The notes: generated by a model from the sequence alone, not told the origin. A stretch of DNA of 64,000 nt from Chryseobacterium sp. CY350 (GCF_027945075.1 NZ_CP116034.1:620001-684000), one strand, 5' to 3'; shown: positions 1-8,455, counted from the stretch's first letter. Made by a program: numbers and translations.

Positions 1-855
1 GTTCCGAATAAAACGCAGGCTGACCAAAATAATACACAGGCATTAGCTCAATCATTGGGCGGAACAGCTTTCAATGGAGTAGAGGATGTAGAAATAAGCC
101 CTCTCGACGGAAAAGTTTATTTCACAGCGAAAGGTTTAGACAAAATCTATAGATTACAGGATAATGGTACAACGGCCTCTCAGGTTGAAGTTTTTGCTGG
201 CGGATCTACAACTCAATATTCATTTAATACTGCACAAGGTGTAAAAACTGAATTTTGGGGAGATGGTAATGATAACTTAACTTTTGACGAATTAGGAAAT
301 CTTTGGGTTCTTCAGGATGGCGGTAAAAACTACATTTGGGTAATTGCTCCAGATCATACAGCAGCAAATCCGAAGGTGAGACTTTTTGCTTCAATGCCTG
401 CAGGTTCAGAACCTACGGGATTAACGTTCACTCCAGATCATAAATTCGGATTCTTCTCTGTACAACATCCTAGTTCTACCATTGATACTGATACCGATGC
501 TACGGGAAATGTTATCAATTACAAAGGGAAATCTGCAACCATGGTCATTGCCTTACAACAGTTTTTAGGAACAAATGCGGTATTGGGAACTACCGAAACT
601 GTAAAGGAAACAGAAGTAACAGTTTCTCCTAACCCGACAGCAGGATTGGTGAAAATTGACGCTCCGAAAGCTTTGAAAAATCTTGAAGTAACTGCTTACA
701 GTATGGATGGTAAAATTGTTTACCAGAAAAAATTTACAGGAAACAACTCATCTCTTGAGCTGGATTTTACATCTCAACTTCAGGTTTCAAGAGTTTTAAT
801 GTTAAACATAGAAGCAGATGGCTTCCAGAAAACCGTGAAAATTCTCAAAAAATAA
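1..855 (+). CDS. PhoX/DUF839-family secreted protein, C-terminal part, with T9SS sorting domain (5' truncated by window)
   Basis: The frame is open from the first base, so the gene begins outside the window; 284 codons are visible. The N-terminal two thirds resemble the C-terminal part of the PhoX/DUF839 beta-propeller family (alkaline-phosphatase-like): the stretch WGDGNDNLTFDELGNLW, then PTGLTFTPDHKFGFFSVQHP, is typical. The last ~80 residues form a Por/T9SS type A sorting domain, starting with VSPNPTAGLVKID and ending KTVKILKK, so the protein should be exported by type IX secretion and anchored or released at the surface. Metal ligands of the PhoX core cannot be assessed because the front is missing. 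A terminator hairpin follows directly. The T9SS tail is certain; PhoX assignment is fairly sure, enzyme activity is inference. Confidence 0.8.
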   Translation, partial: VPNKTQADQNNTQALAQSLGGTAFNGVEDVEISPLDGKVYFTAKGLDKIYRLQDNGTTASQVEVFAGGSTTQYSFNTAQGVKTEFWGDGNDNLTFDELGNLWVLQDGGKNYIWVIAPDHTAANPKVRLFASMPAGSEPTGLTFTPDHKFGFFSVQHPSSTIDTDTDATGNVINYKGKSATMVIALQQFLGTNAVLGTTETVKETEVTVSPNPTAGLVKIDAPKALKNLEVTAYSMDGKIVYQKKFTGNNSSLELDFTSQLQVSRVLMLNIEADGFQKTVKILKK

Positions 856-874
856 TTACTAATTTTCTTTCAAC

Positions 875-910
875 AGCTGCCGGCAGTTTCTTTGTCGGTG
901 GCTTTTTTTA
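875..910 (+). terminator. Rho-independent terminator abutting the next start codon
   Basis: A ten-pair stem (875-884 with 894-903, three of the pairs G-U) and a nine-base loop are followed by a run of T ending three bases before the ATG of the LRR gene at 913. It should end transcription of the PhoX-like gene, and it occupies the place where a ribosome binding site for the LRR gene would be. Confidence 0.65.
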
Positions 911-912
911 TT

Positions 913-1812
913 ATGAAGAAATTACTTTTTACAATCATTTTGCTTTCTGTTTCACAAGTAAAAGCGCAGATTGATCCCATCAAATATCCAACATTTACTG
1001 AAATTGATGAGGCTTTAAAAAGCGTTCAACCGGTTTACAGCATCAGTTTCAGAGCCAAAGGAATTTTCAATGTTCCCAAACAGTTAGACCAAATGCAGTC
1101 TCTTTTTTTTCTGAATTTGATGGAGAATAATCTGGAAAAAATCGACAATGAAATTTTTGCGTTAAAAGAATTAGAAATTTTAAACATCAATTCCAACAAT
1201 ATAAAGTTTATTCCTGATGAGATCGGGAAGCTTAAGATACTACATACTTTCTCGATAAATCTCAACGGTCTTACGATGATAAATCCTAATGTAGCAAAAC
1301 TTCAAAACCTTAAAACGGTACACTTTGATGCCAACAATCTGAATGTTTTTCCTGAATCATTGTTAGAAATTCCATCTTTGGAAGAGATAAATCTTAGCAG
1401 CAATCAAATTAGTTTTGTTTCGAAAAATTTAGATAAAATTAAAAATTTAAGGTATTTAAATCTTTCAGCCAATCAGATCAATGATTTAGCCGATGTGAAA
1501 TTTCCTGAAAAAATAAAGTATCTCGAACTGCAGCAAAATACTATCGTAAAACTTCCGGAAGATTTATTTAAATCAAAAAATCTGGAGTTTTTAAATGTCA
1601 GCAATAATAATCTGAAAGAAATTTCTCCAAAAGTAGATGGCTTAAAAGGTATTGTCAGTATGAATTTGGCCCACAATCAACTTAGAGACCTTCCAAAAGA
1701 ATTTAGTCAACTTAAAAACCTGAAAACACTGATTTTAGCAGGAAACCCGATGGAAAAAGAAACCATTAAGAAACTTAAAGAATTGATGCCGCAAACGCAG
1801 ATTTATTTTTAA
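913..1812 (+). CDS. Secreted leucine-rich repeat protein
   Basis: 299 residues. I chose ATG 913 rather than upstream TTG 892 because it gives a clean signal peptide (MKKLLFTIILLSVSQVKAQ, cleavage after the AQ). The mature part is almost entirely leucine-rich repeats of about 23 residues, roughly ten copies, with the LxxLxLxxNxL pattern (for example LEILNINSNNIKFIPDEIGK and LRYLNLSANQINDL). This is the bacterial/plant-like LRR class that forms a solenoid for protein binding. No catalytic domain and no T9SS tail is seen, so it is probably periplasmic or exported. Its stop lies one base from the stop of the converging SUI1 gene. The binding partner is unknown. Confidence 0.8.
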   Translation: MKKLLFTIILLSVSQVKAQIDPIKYPTFTEIDEALKSVQPVYSISFRAKGIFNVPKQLDQMQSLFFLNLMENNLEKIDNEIFALKELEILNINSNNIKFIPDEIGKLKILHTFSINLNGLTMINPNVAKLQNLKTVHFDANNLNVFPESLLEIPSLEEINLSSNQISFVSKNLDKIKNLRYLNLSANQINDLADVKFPEKIKYLELQQNTIVKLPEDLFKSKNLEFLNVSNNNLKEISPKVDGLKGIVSMNLAHNQLRDLPKEFSQLKNLKTLILAGNPMEKETIKKLKELMPQTQIYF

Positions 1813-1813
1813 A

Positions 1814-2137
1814 TTATCCACCGACTCTCTTTGTTTTAAAACCTAAATCTTTAAGAATAGTCATAATTTTATCACGGTTATCACCCTGTATGATGATTGT
1901 GCCGTCTTTCTCAGAACCACCGATTCCCAAAGTGGTTTTTATTTTTTTGGAGATTTTTTTCAGATCTTCTTCACTTCCTTCCCAGCCTTCAACGATGGTT
2001 ACGGGTTTTCCGTTTCTTCCCTTTTTTTCAAATTTGCAAACCAATGGTTCCTTTTGCTTAAATTGCTCTTCAGGCATCTGAAATTCCTGCTCTTCATGTT
2101 CAGGAAAAAGGTTTTTGAGTTGATCACGTAAATCCAT
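1814..2137 (-). CDS. SUI1/eIF1-family translation factor (YciH-like)
   Basis: 107 residues. The C-terminal ~70 residues carry the SUI1 fold: KGRNGKPVTIVEGW, then KKIKTTLGIGGSEKDGTI and a final IQGDNRDKIMTILKDLGF. Homologues (bacterial YciH, eukaryotic eIF1) bind the small ribosomal subunit and affect start-codon selection; in bacteria the role is not essential. The N-terminal ~35 residues are acidic and probably flexible. It converges on the LRR gene with a one-base gap and no terminator between them. Family assignment is firm; the physiological role is not established. Confidence 0.88.
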   Translation of the reverse strand: MDLRDQLKNLFPEHEEQEFQMPEEQFKQKEPLVCKFEKKGRNGKPVTIVEGWEGSEEDLKKISKKIKTTLGIGGSEKDGTIIIQGDNRDKIMTILKDLGFKTKRVGG

Positions 2138-2700
2138 GCGGCAAAATTAATAAAATATTTAAAAGGTTTTAAAATTAAAAAACTGAATGATTTATTTTAA
2201 ACAAAAATCTGTGGGATCTGTGAGAGGTATCTATCCTGCAAATTTTCACAGATGATTGATGCTTAGAATTTAATATTACTTTATTTAACTAGTTGTTCCT
2301 TTTAAATCTTTGTATTTCTAAAATAAGTGAAACGGCTTTGTTTACCTTTATTTCAGTATTAAAAAAAAATTCTTAGTTTATCCTTGCGTTTTTTTTATCG
2401 CTAAGAAAGACTAAGTTTTTAAAATAGATTTCTTTTTTAAGACAAACAATGGTATTTCATTTAGCAAAGAAACACAATTGTTTAAATATCAATCATTTAA
2501 ATATATCTTCACAATGCACAACGAGTTTCATTTAATATATTTAAGAAGCTTTTTAGTAAATGATCCCCGGGCAGAGCCCCGAGGTATTCAATGGAAAAGA
2601 TCTATTTTTTAGTCTTATGAAAAACCATCCGTTTTTCAAACTTTTCCTCTTTTGATCTCGAGGTATTCTCTTCGAATAAAAATTTAAGTTGTTCAAATTC
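2138..2700. other. Gene-free region with degenerate repeat material
   Basis: No ORF here has a plausible family. It contains a copy of the AATCTG..CTGTGAGAG-type repeat (2203-2226), an imperfect inverted repeat (2372-2388 with 2399-2415, 13 of 17 positions) around a T-rich centre, and two copies of CGAGGTATTC at 2580-2589 and 2659-2668. The GC-rich patch near 2565-2585 stands out from the AT-rich background. It reads as accumulated intergenic repeat debris. Confidence 0.6.
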
Positions 2701-2729
2701 TTGAATTCATTTCTAAATTAATAAATTTG
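2701..2729 (+). promoter_or_regulatory. Bacteroidota-type promoter of gpmI
   Basis: TTG at 2701-2703, an 18-bp spacer, then TAAATTTG at 2722-2729, matching the -33/-7 consensus TTG-N(17-23)-TAnnTTTG. It ends 22 bases before the gpmI ATG, which supports ATG 2751 over the TTG at 2727 that lies inside the promoter. Confidence 0.6.
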
Positions 2730-2750
2730 TTTGTAAAAAATAAATTTAGA

Positions 2751-4292
2751 ATGTCAAAAAAAGCAATACTGGCAATACTTGACGGATGGGGTTTGGGTCA
2801 AAATCCTGAAGTTTCCGCATTAGCTCAGGCAAACACACCTTTTATAGATAGCTGTTATCAAAAATTTCCTCATACTACTTTAGAAGCAAGCGGTTTGGCT
2901 GTGGGACTTCCTCTAGGACAGATGGGGAACTCTGAAGTGGGGCATATGAACCTTGGCGCCGGACGAGTGGTTTACCAAAATCTGGTAAAACTAAACATGG
3001 CAGTTGAAAACGGAACTTTGGGACATGAGCAGGTGATTCAGGATGCTTTTGCTTACGCAAAAACTGAAAATAAAAACGTACATTTTATAGGATTAGTTTC
3101 CAACGGTGGAGTGCATTCACATATCAATCACCTAAAAGGTTTGCTTTCTGCGGCTAAAGAATTTGGTTTAAACGAAAATGTTTATGTTCACGCATTTACA
3201 GATGGTAGAGATTGCGATCCGCATTCGGGACTGGCGTTTGTAGAAGAACTTCAGAACCATATGCTTTATACTACAGGAAAACTTGCGACCGTGATCGGAA
3301 GATATTACGCAATGGATAGAGACAAGCGTTGGGAACGTGTGAAATTGGCATATGACGCAATGACGGAAGGTGTTGGTGAAAGAACTACCGATGTGATCTC
3401 GGCCATCCAGACTTCATATCATAATGAGGTTACGGATGAATTTATCAAGCCAATAATTCTTGTAAAGGACACGCAGATGGGAAATGTAGTTCCTGTTGCA
3501 AAAATCGTTGATAATGATGTGGTAATTTGCTTCAATTTCCGTACAGACAGAGGTAGAGAAATTACAGAAGTTCTTTCTCAGCACGATATGCCGGAATATT
3601 TCATGAGAAAACTGAATCTTCATTACGTTACGTTAACAAATTATGACAAAACATATGAAAATGTACACGTTGTTTTTGATGAAGAAGTTTTGAAAGAAAC
3701 GATGGGCGAAATTCTTGAGAGAAACGGAAAAAGCCAAATAAGAATTGCTGAAACTGAAAAATATCCTCACGTTACATTTTTCTTTTCGGGCGGTCGAGAA
3801 GAAGAATTTCATGGCGAAAAAAGATTATTGTGTCCGAGCCCGAAGGATGTTCCTACTTATGATCTTAAACCTGAAATGTCCGCATATGAGATCACAAATT
3901 CAATTATTCCTGAATTGGAAAACGGAACTGCTGATTTTATCTGTTTAAATTTTGCAAATACAGATATGGTGGGTCATACAGGAGTTTTTGAAGCCGCTGT
4001 GAAGGCTGCTGAAACAGTTGATCAATGTATCGAAAAAGTGGCAACAACTGCTTATGAGCACGGTTACGCTGTATTCATATTAGCTGATCACGGCAATTCT
4101 GATGTAATGATCAACGCAGATGGTTCACCAAACACACAACACTCTACCAATCTTGTACCTTTGATCGTGATGGATAAAGATCACGAATGGAATTTAAAAT
4201 CTGGGAAATTAGGCGATATGGCTCCGACGATTTTATCGGTGATGGGCGTCGAAATTCCGGCAATAATGACGGGAGATATTCTTGTAAGCTGA
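2751..4292 (+). CDS. gpmI: 2,3-bisphosphoglycerate-independent phosphoglycerate mutase
   Basis: 513 residues, the usual length. It interconverts 3- and 2-phosphoglycerate in glycolysis and gluconeogenesis in the cytoplasm, using two Mn ions. Visible marks are the N-terminal metal site ILDGWGLG, the phosphoserine motif MGNSEVGHMNLGAGR, the substrate-binding FTDGRDCDPHSG and GRYYAMDRDKRWER, and the C-terminal metal ligands LADHGNSD and NTQHSTNLVP. ATG 2751 is chosen because the first residues MSKKAILAILDGWG match family starts and because the upstream TTG sits in the promoter. Monocistronic, with its own promoter and a strong terminator. Confidence 0.97.
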   Translation: MSKKAILAILDGWGLGQNPEVSALAQANTPFIDSCYQKFPHTTLEASGLAVGLPLGQMGNSEVGHMNLGAGRVVYQNLVKLNMAVENGTLGHEQVIQDAFAYAKTENKNVHFIGLVSNGGVHSHINHLKGLLSAAKEFGLNENVYVHAFTDGRDCDPHSGLAFVEELQNHMLYTTGKLATVIGRYYAMDRDKRWERVKLAYDAMTEGVGERTTDVISAIQTSYHNEVTDEFIKPIILVKDTQMGNVVPVAKIVDNDVVICFNFRTDRGREITEVLSQHDMPEYFMRKLNLHYVTLTNYDKTYENVHVVFDEEVLKETMGEILERNGKSQIRIAETEKYPHVTFFFSGGREEEFHGEKRLLCPSPKDVPTYDLKPEMSAYEITNSIIPELENGTADFICLNFANTDMVGHTGVFEAAVKAAETVDQCIEKVATTAYEHGYAVFILADHGNSDVMINADGSPNTQHSTNLVPLIVMDKDHEWNLKSGKLGDMAPTILSVMGVEIPAIMTGDILVS

Positions 4293-4314
4293 AAATTTGA
4301 AATAATATAGCATA

Positions 4315-4348
4315 AAAACCGTTGTCTAATAGACAGCGGTTTTTTTTA
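4315..4348 (+). terminator. Terminator after gpmI
   Basis: Thirteen-pair stem (AAAACCGTTGTCT with its complement, one G-U pair) around a three-base loop, followed by eight T. Confidence 0.9.
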
Positions 4349-4410
4349 TGATTTTACTCAAAATATTATGAGAGGCATAGAATAGTATGCTCCAAATAAT
4401 AAAATATTAA

Positions 4411-4418
4411 TATATTTG
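4411..4418 (+). promoter_or_regulatory. -7 box of the desaturase gene
   Basis: TATATTTG, a perfect TAnnTTTG match, 22 bases before the start codon. No clear TTG -33 element at the expected distance. Confidence 0.45.
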
Positions 4419-4440
4419 TAAATTATAAACGTATTTCAGA

Positions 4441-5421
4441 ATGTACAATAAGCTCGTAAGAAAAGAGGTAATGGGTATTTTAGAAAAGGAAGTGGGTTCT
4501 TTTCTTGATAAATTTTTGACTCCAATTGAAAAAATATGGCAGCCATCAGACTATTTACCAGATCCTTCAAGTGAAGATTTTAAATACGATTTAGAAGAAA
4601 TTCAGACTTTTGCTCGCGAGATGCCTTACGATCTGTTTGTCACTTTAATAGGAGACTGCATTACCGAAGAAGCCTTGCCATCTTATGAATCTTGGTTGAT
4701 GAGTGTTGATGGTATTGATCAGGAAAAAAGCGGGCCGACTTGGGCAAGCTGGATAAGATCTTGGACAGGTGAAGAAAACAGACATGGAGATTTATTGAAT
4801 AAATATCTTTATCTCTGCGGAAGAGTCAACATGAAACAAATTGAGATTACCACGCAATATTTAATTAGTGATGGTTTTGATATCGGTACAAGTATGGATC
4901 CCTATAGAAACTTCGTTTACACAAGTTTTCAGGAAACTGCGACCAATATTTCTCACAGAAGAGTCGGTACATTGGCAAAACAATCCGGAAACGGGAAATT
5001 AGCAAAAATGTGCGGAGTTATTGCAGCAGACGAAGCAAGACACGCAAAAGCATACAAGCATTTTGTCGCAAAAATTCTAGAGCTTGATCCTTCCGAAATG
5101 ATCTTGGCCTTCGAAGATATGATGCGAAAAAAAATCGTGATGCCTGCTCATATGATGAGACAATCCGGGCAAAAAGCAGGAGAACTTTGGGGACATTTTT
5201 CAGATGCGGCGCAAAGATGTATGGTTTATACTGGTCAGGATTACATCAATATCATGAAAGATCTGCTAGACGAATGGAAGATTGAGCATGTTACAGGTCT
5301 TACTGAAAAAGCTGAAAAAGCACAGGAATATCTTATGAAGCTCCCATCAAGATTACAAAAGATCACAGACAGGGTTTCTACGCCAGATCTTCAGTTTCAG
5401 TTTAGCTGGGTAAAAGAGTAA
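4441..5421 (+). CDS. Acyl-ACP desaturase (stearoyl-ACP delta-9 type), soluble di-iron
   Basis: 326 residues. Soluble acyl-ACP desaturases insert a cis double bond into ACP-bound fatty acids using O2 and reduced ferredoxin. The di-iron ligands appear as two E-x2-H type motifs: TGEENRHGDLLNKYL around residue 110 and ADEARHAKAYKHF around residue 200, with further carboxylates in DCITEEALPSYE and SFQETATNISHRR. Length and helix content fit the ferritin-like family of plant and actinobacterial desaturases. It has its own -7 box and a terminator, so it is probably expressed alone, controlling membrane unsaturation. Substrate position specificity cannot be told from sequence. Confidence 0.93.
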   Translation: MYNKLVRKEVMGILEKEVGSFLDKFLTPIEKIWQPSDYLPDPSSEDFKYDLEEIQTFAREMPYDLFVTLIGDCITEEALPSYESWLMSVDGIDQEKSGPTWASWIRSWTGEENRHGDLLNKYLYLCGRVNMKQIEITTQYLISDGFDIGTSMDPYRNFVYTSFQETATNISHRRVGTLAKQSGNGKLAKMCGVIAADEARHAKAYKHFVAKILELDPSEMILAFEDMMRKKIVMPAHMMRQSGQKAGELWGHFSDAAQRCMVYTGQDYINIMKDLLDEWKIEHVTGLTEKAEKAQEYLMKLPSRLQKITDRVSTPDLQFQFSWVKE

Positions 5422-5450
5422 TTTTCGATTTAACATTAAATTATAAGTAC

Positions 5451-5480
5451 GAGTGCCGGAGGTTTATTTCGGCACTCTTT
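5451..5480 (+). terminator. Terminator after the desaturase gene
   Basis: GAGTGCCG pairs perfectly with CGGCACTC around an 11-base loop; the T tract that follows is short (TTTAATTA). Confidence 0.7.
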
Positions 5481-5490
5481 AATTATTTAT

Positions 5491-5498
5491 TATCTTTG
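5491..5498 (+). promoter_or_regulatory. -7 box of the HAD-like gene
   Basis: TATCTTTG, a perfect TAnnTTTG match followed by CA, 20 bases before the start codon. Confidence 0.5.
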
Positions 5499-5518
5499 CA
5501 AAGCTAAAAAAGAACAAA

Positions 5519-5950
5519 ATGGTAAGTAACAAAAAAATTGCAGTAGATTTCGACGGAACAATCGTGGATGATGCTTATCCCGGAATTGGGAAAGCTAAAA
5601 TTTTCGCATTTGAGACACTGAAGAAACTTCAGACGCAAGGATATAGACTTATTTTGTGGACGTACAGACACGGTAAAACTCTTGATGAAGCTGTAGAATT
5701 CTGCAGAAAAAACGGAATAGAGTTCTATGCAATTAATTCGAGTTTTGAAGGAGAAGTTTTTGACAGCGAAACGCAATCGCGAAAGCTAGATGCAGACTGG
5801 TTTATAGACGATAGAAATCTCGGAGGATTTCCGGGATGGGGAGAAATCTATAATATTATTAACGAAAGAATAGAATTTCGTGTTGAAGGAAAAGAGGTTT
5901 TAGCATATTCAAAACTAAAAAAAGAAAAGAAAAAAGGACTTTTCTGGTAA
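5519..5950 (+). CDS. Small HAD-superfamily phosphatase-like protein (BT0820 type)
   Basis: 143 residues. HAD motif I is VDFDGTIVDD near residue 10; motif II-like LILWTYR follows near residue 45, and motif III/IV is the DWFIDDRNLGG region near residue 100. There is no large cap domain, as in the short BT0820 subgroup seen across Bacteroidota. Members are presumed phosphatases of unknown substrate. The N-terminal MVSNKKIAVDFDG supports the ATG used. The tail is lysine-rich. The gap to map contains an inverted repeat element. Confidence 0.82.
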   Translation: MVSNKKIAVDFDGTIVDDAYPGIGKAKIFAFETLKKLQTQGYRLILWTYRHGKTLDEAVEFCRKNGIEFYAINSSFEGEVFDSETQSRKLDADWFIDDRNLGGFPGWGEIYNIINERIEFRVEGKEVLAYSKLKKEKKKGLFW

Positions 5951-5956
5951 AATAAC

Positions 5957-6096
5957 TTAGAAATTAGAAGTAGATTTTAGAAATTAGTTTTAAAATTTGC
6001 TTTTAATCAAAGTTTTTCAGAAGATATAGATATTTGGAAGTGTGCACAATTTAATACAGGAAGTTGTAAAATTATCTTCTAAAATCTAATTTCTAA
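5957..6096 (+). repeat. Inverted-repeat element, apparently a decayed four-helix-bundle insertion
   Basis: The left arm (5957-5987, TTAGAAATTAGA type) and right arm (6077-6096) are complementary over about 18 of 20 positions with one gap. The arm starts seven bases after the HAD stop codon. Between the arms one frame (6002-6082) reads FNQSFSEDIDIWKCAQFN and ends in a stop inside the right arm. This faintly resembles the N-terminal pattern of four-helix-bundle/S23 proteins (F-x-D-L/I-x-I/V-W-x-x-A). The arm motif matches the one flanking the intact copy at 58232-58663. The repeat is certain; the remnant reading is tentative. Confidence 0.5.
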
Positions 6097-6109
6097 CATC
6101 TATATAAAA

Positions 6110-6919
6110 ATGATTCAATTAAAAACAATAGACGAGCTTCGTCTCATGAGAGAAAGTGCTCAGTTGGTTTCCAGGACATTAGGAATGTTGGCAAAGGAAA
6201 TCAAACCGGGAGTTACCACTTTATATTTAGATAAATTAGCTCACGATTTCATTAAAGATCATGGTGCAGAGCCAGCATTTTTAGGATATGGAGGTTTTCC
6301 GTATTCATTATGTATTTCGCCAAACGAACAGGTGGTTCACGGTTTTCCAAGTAAAGAAGAAATCAAAGAAGGCGATGTGCTTTCTGTTGATTGTGGTGCT
6401 GTTTTAAATGGTTTTGTAGGCGATCACGCATATACTTTTGAGATTGGCGAAGTAAAACCGGAAATCAAGAAATTACTTAAAGTTACAAAAGAATCTCTCT
6501 ATAAAGGAATCGAACAGTGTGTGCGAGGAAAAAGAATAGGAGATATTTCGCACGCTATTCAGACTCATTGTGAGAAAGAAGGGTATGGTGTTGTGAAAGA
6601 ATTAGTAGGTCATGGCGTAGGAAGAAAGATGCATGAAGATCCGCAGGTTCCTAATTATGGAAAAAAAGGGAGTGGTAAAGTAATCAAAGACGGTTTAACG
6701 ATCGCTATCGAGCCAATGGTAAATATGGGAACTGAAAAAGTGAAATTCCATAATGATGGCTGGACGGTTACAACTCTTGACAACCTTACTTCTGCTCATT
6801 TTGAGCATGATGTAGCTGTTATTAATGGCAAACCTGTTTTACTTTCTACTTTTAAATATGTTTACGAAGCTTTAGGAATCGTAAGTGATGAAGAGAAGCC
6901 ATTTCAAATGGATTTTTAA
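6110..6919 (+). CDS. map: Type I methionine aminopeptidase
   Basis: 269 residues. It removes the initiator methionine from nascent proteins. The five metal ligands of the pita-bread fold are visible: D in LSVDCGAVLNGFVGDHAYTF (two Asp), H in VGHGVGRKMHEDP, E in IAIEPMVNMG and E in SAHFEHDVAV. H in FPYSLCISPNEQVVHGFP is the substrate-binding histidine. There is no N-terminal zinc-finger extension. The stop overlaps the next start (TAATG), so it is cotranscribed with the methyltransferase. Confidence 0.96.
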   Translation: MIQLKTIDELRLMRESAQLVSRTLGMLAKEIKPGVTTLYLDKLAHDFIKDHGAEPAFLGYGGFPYSLCISPNEQVVHGFPSKEEIKEGDVLSVDCGAVLNGFVGDHAYTFEIGEVKPEIKKLLKVTKESLYKGIEQCVRGKRIGDISHAIQTHCEKEGYGVVKELVGHGVGRKMHEDPQVPNYGKKGSGKVIKDGLTIAIEPMVNMGTEKVKFHNDGWTVTTLDNLTSAHFEHDVAVINGKPVLLSTFKYVYEALGIVSDEEKPFQMDF

Positions 6920-7686
6920 TGAAAAAGCTGACTAAGTTTTTACTTAATAAAATCCCTCGTACGATGCTTATTCAGGTGAGTGTTTGGGCGCGACCATTGA
7001 TTTATCAATTTTTTAAAGGAGATCAGTTTTTTGATCCGATTGATGGTAGATCGTATAGAAAATTTCTACCTTACGGTTATGGAAAACAGAGAGAAAATGC
7101 TTTGTCACCGGGAACTTTAAGCTTAGAAAGACACCGTCAAATGTGGTTGTATCTGCAAAATGAAACCGATTTTTTTATTAAAAATTCTAAAGTCCTTCAC
7201 ATTGCTCCCGAACAGGAATTTCTACGGAAGTTTAAAAGAATGAGCAATCTCAATTATATTTCAGCAGATTTATATTCTCCGATTGTGGATGTGAAAGCAG
7301 ATATTTTAAATCTACCTTTTGAGAATGATAGTTTTGATGTGATTTTCTGCAATCATGTTTTAGAGCATATAGAAGATGATTCTAAGGCAATGAGCGAGTT
7401 ATATCGCGTTCTGAAACCTGGCGGATGGGGAATTATTCAGGTTCCTATGAAGAATTCTTTAGAAAAAACCTATGAAGATTTTACTATAAAAGATCCAAAA
7501 GAACGTCAGAAACATTTCGGACAATACGACCACGTTCGCTGGTACGGAATGGATTATTTTGACCGTCTGAGAAATGCAGGTTTCGAAACTGAACCAAATT
7601 TCTACTCAAAACAATTCAGCGACGCTGAAATTAAAAAATACGGACTTAATCACAATGAAATTCTACCTGTGGTTTATAAAAAATAA
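6919..7686 (+). CDS. Class I SAM-dependent methyltransferase (Methyltransf_11-like)
   Basis: 255 residues. The SAM-binding Rossmann core lies at about residues 90-175: a degenerate motif I (VLHIAPEQEF), an acidic loop (ISADLYSPIVDVKADI), motif LPFENDSFDVIFCNHVLEHI, and motif LYRVLKPGGWGIIQVP. The N-terminal ~80 residues include RSYRKFLPYGYG, a small-protein-like module seen in bacterial methyltransferases of unknown substrate. Translationally coupled to map by a one-base overlap of stop and start. Substrate unknown. Confidence 0.85.
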   Translation: MKKLTKFLLNKIPRTMLIQVSVWARPLIYQFFKGDQFFDPIDGRSYRKFLPYGYGKQRENALSPGTLSLERHRQMWLYLQNETDFFIKNSKVLHIAPEQEFLRKFKRMSNLNYISADLYSPIVDVKADILNLPFENDSFDVIFCNHVLEHIEDDSKAMSELYRVLKPGGWGIIQVPMKNSLEKTYEDFTIKDPKERQKHFGQYDHVRWYGMDYFDRLRNAGFETEPNFYSKQFSDAEIKKYGLNHNEILPVVYKK

Positions 7687-7718
7687 AAAAACGTCTTCAT
7701 ATTTGAAGACGTTTTTGT
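7686..7718. terminator. Bidirectional terminator between convergent genes
   Basis: AAAAACGTCTTCA and its complement form a near-perfect stem with a three-base loop, with A-rich and T-rich flanks so that it can work on both strands for the methyltransferase gene and the converging T9SS gene. Confidence 0.9.
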
Positions 7719-7735
7719 TTGTTTAAAAGTGTGGA

Positions 7736-8455
7736 TTAATCTTTTATGAAAAATTCAGGTTTTAAATTTTCGATCATCAGAATATACTGACCTTTTTGAA
7801 AATGACTTACATCGATTCTAATAGATTTTTCTGAAGTAAGGGTTTCATAAACCAGTTTTCCAGAAGTTTCATAGATCTTTAGATTCAAATTTCGTTCAAT
7901 GTGCTCAACAATCAAAAAATCTTTTGAAGGATTTGGGAACATTCTAAAATTCTTTTTTAGCAAATTTTCTTTTGTACCAAGTATCGAATTGTTGTAAAAT
8001 ATTTGTGTTCCCGTTGTCGGGTTTGTAATAATCAGCGTTTTAGAAGATCCATTGTTTATAATTTGATAACTATATAATGTTCCTGCCGGAACTGGAAGAG
8101 ACGGATTTCCGACATAAAAGTCACAATTCTTTTGGTCAAAACCCTGTACAGCAGTCATATTTGTTCCCCAATAATCGGCCAATGTGCAACCTCCGCCATT
8201 TTTTGTGAAATTGCTGAGTGTTGGGGAAAAAGTAATATTTGATGTAGCCGTATTAAAATATTTTGAGTTAAAAATATATTCTGAGCCATTTTGCGAAAAC
8301 GTTGACGCTGAAATACTGTAAGCCATTGCAGGAGTGGTTACGTTTTGTCCATTAGTGACTATTTGCGAAATGTACCAAGTGTTGCTAAAAAGTTCAGCAT
8401 TTTGTGCAGAAACAAGATGACTCAAAAAGGTTAAAATAAATAGATATTTTTTCAT
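7736..8455 (-). CDS. Secreted protein of unknown function with T9SS sorting domain
   Basis: 239 residues. A signal peptide (MKKYLFILTFLSHLVSAQ) is followed by a ~135-residue domain beginning LFSNTWYISQI, which resembles the small lipocalin/META-like secreted domains of Flavobacteriia; two cysteines (GGGCTL and KNCDFY) may pair. The last ~75 residues are a T9SS type A sorting domain: MFPNPSKDFLIVEHIE, then LKIYETSGKLVYE and a C-terminal basic end. Export through the outer membrane by type IX secretion is well supported; function is unknown. It converges on the methyltransferase gene with a shared terminator. Confidence 0.78.
   Translation of the reverse strand: MKKYLFILTFLSHLVSAQNAELFSNTWYISQIVTNGQNVTTPAMAYSISASTFSQNGSEYIFNSKYFNTATSNITFSPTLSNFTKNGGGCTLADYWGTNMTAVQGFDQKNCDFYVGNPSLPVPAGTLYSYQIINNGSSKTLIITNPTTGTQIFYNNSILGTKENLLKKNFRMFPNPSKDFLIVEHIERNLNLKIYETSGKLVYETLTSEKSIRIDVSHFQKGQYILMIENLKPEFFIKD

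Noticed and set aside
2727..2750. TTG start for gpmI eight codons upstream
   Set aside because: It lies in the promoter -7 box, and family proteins begin at the MSKKAILAILDGWG region.
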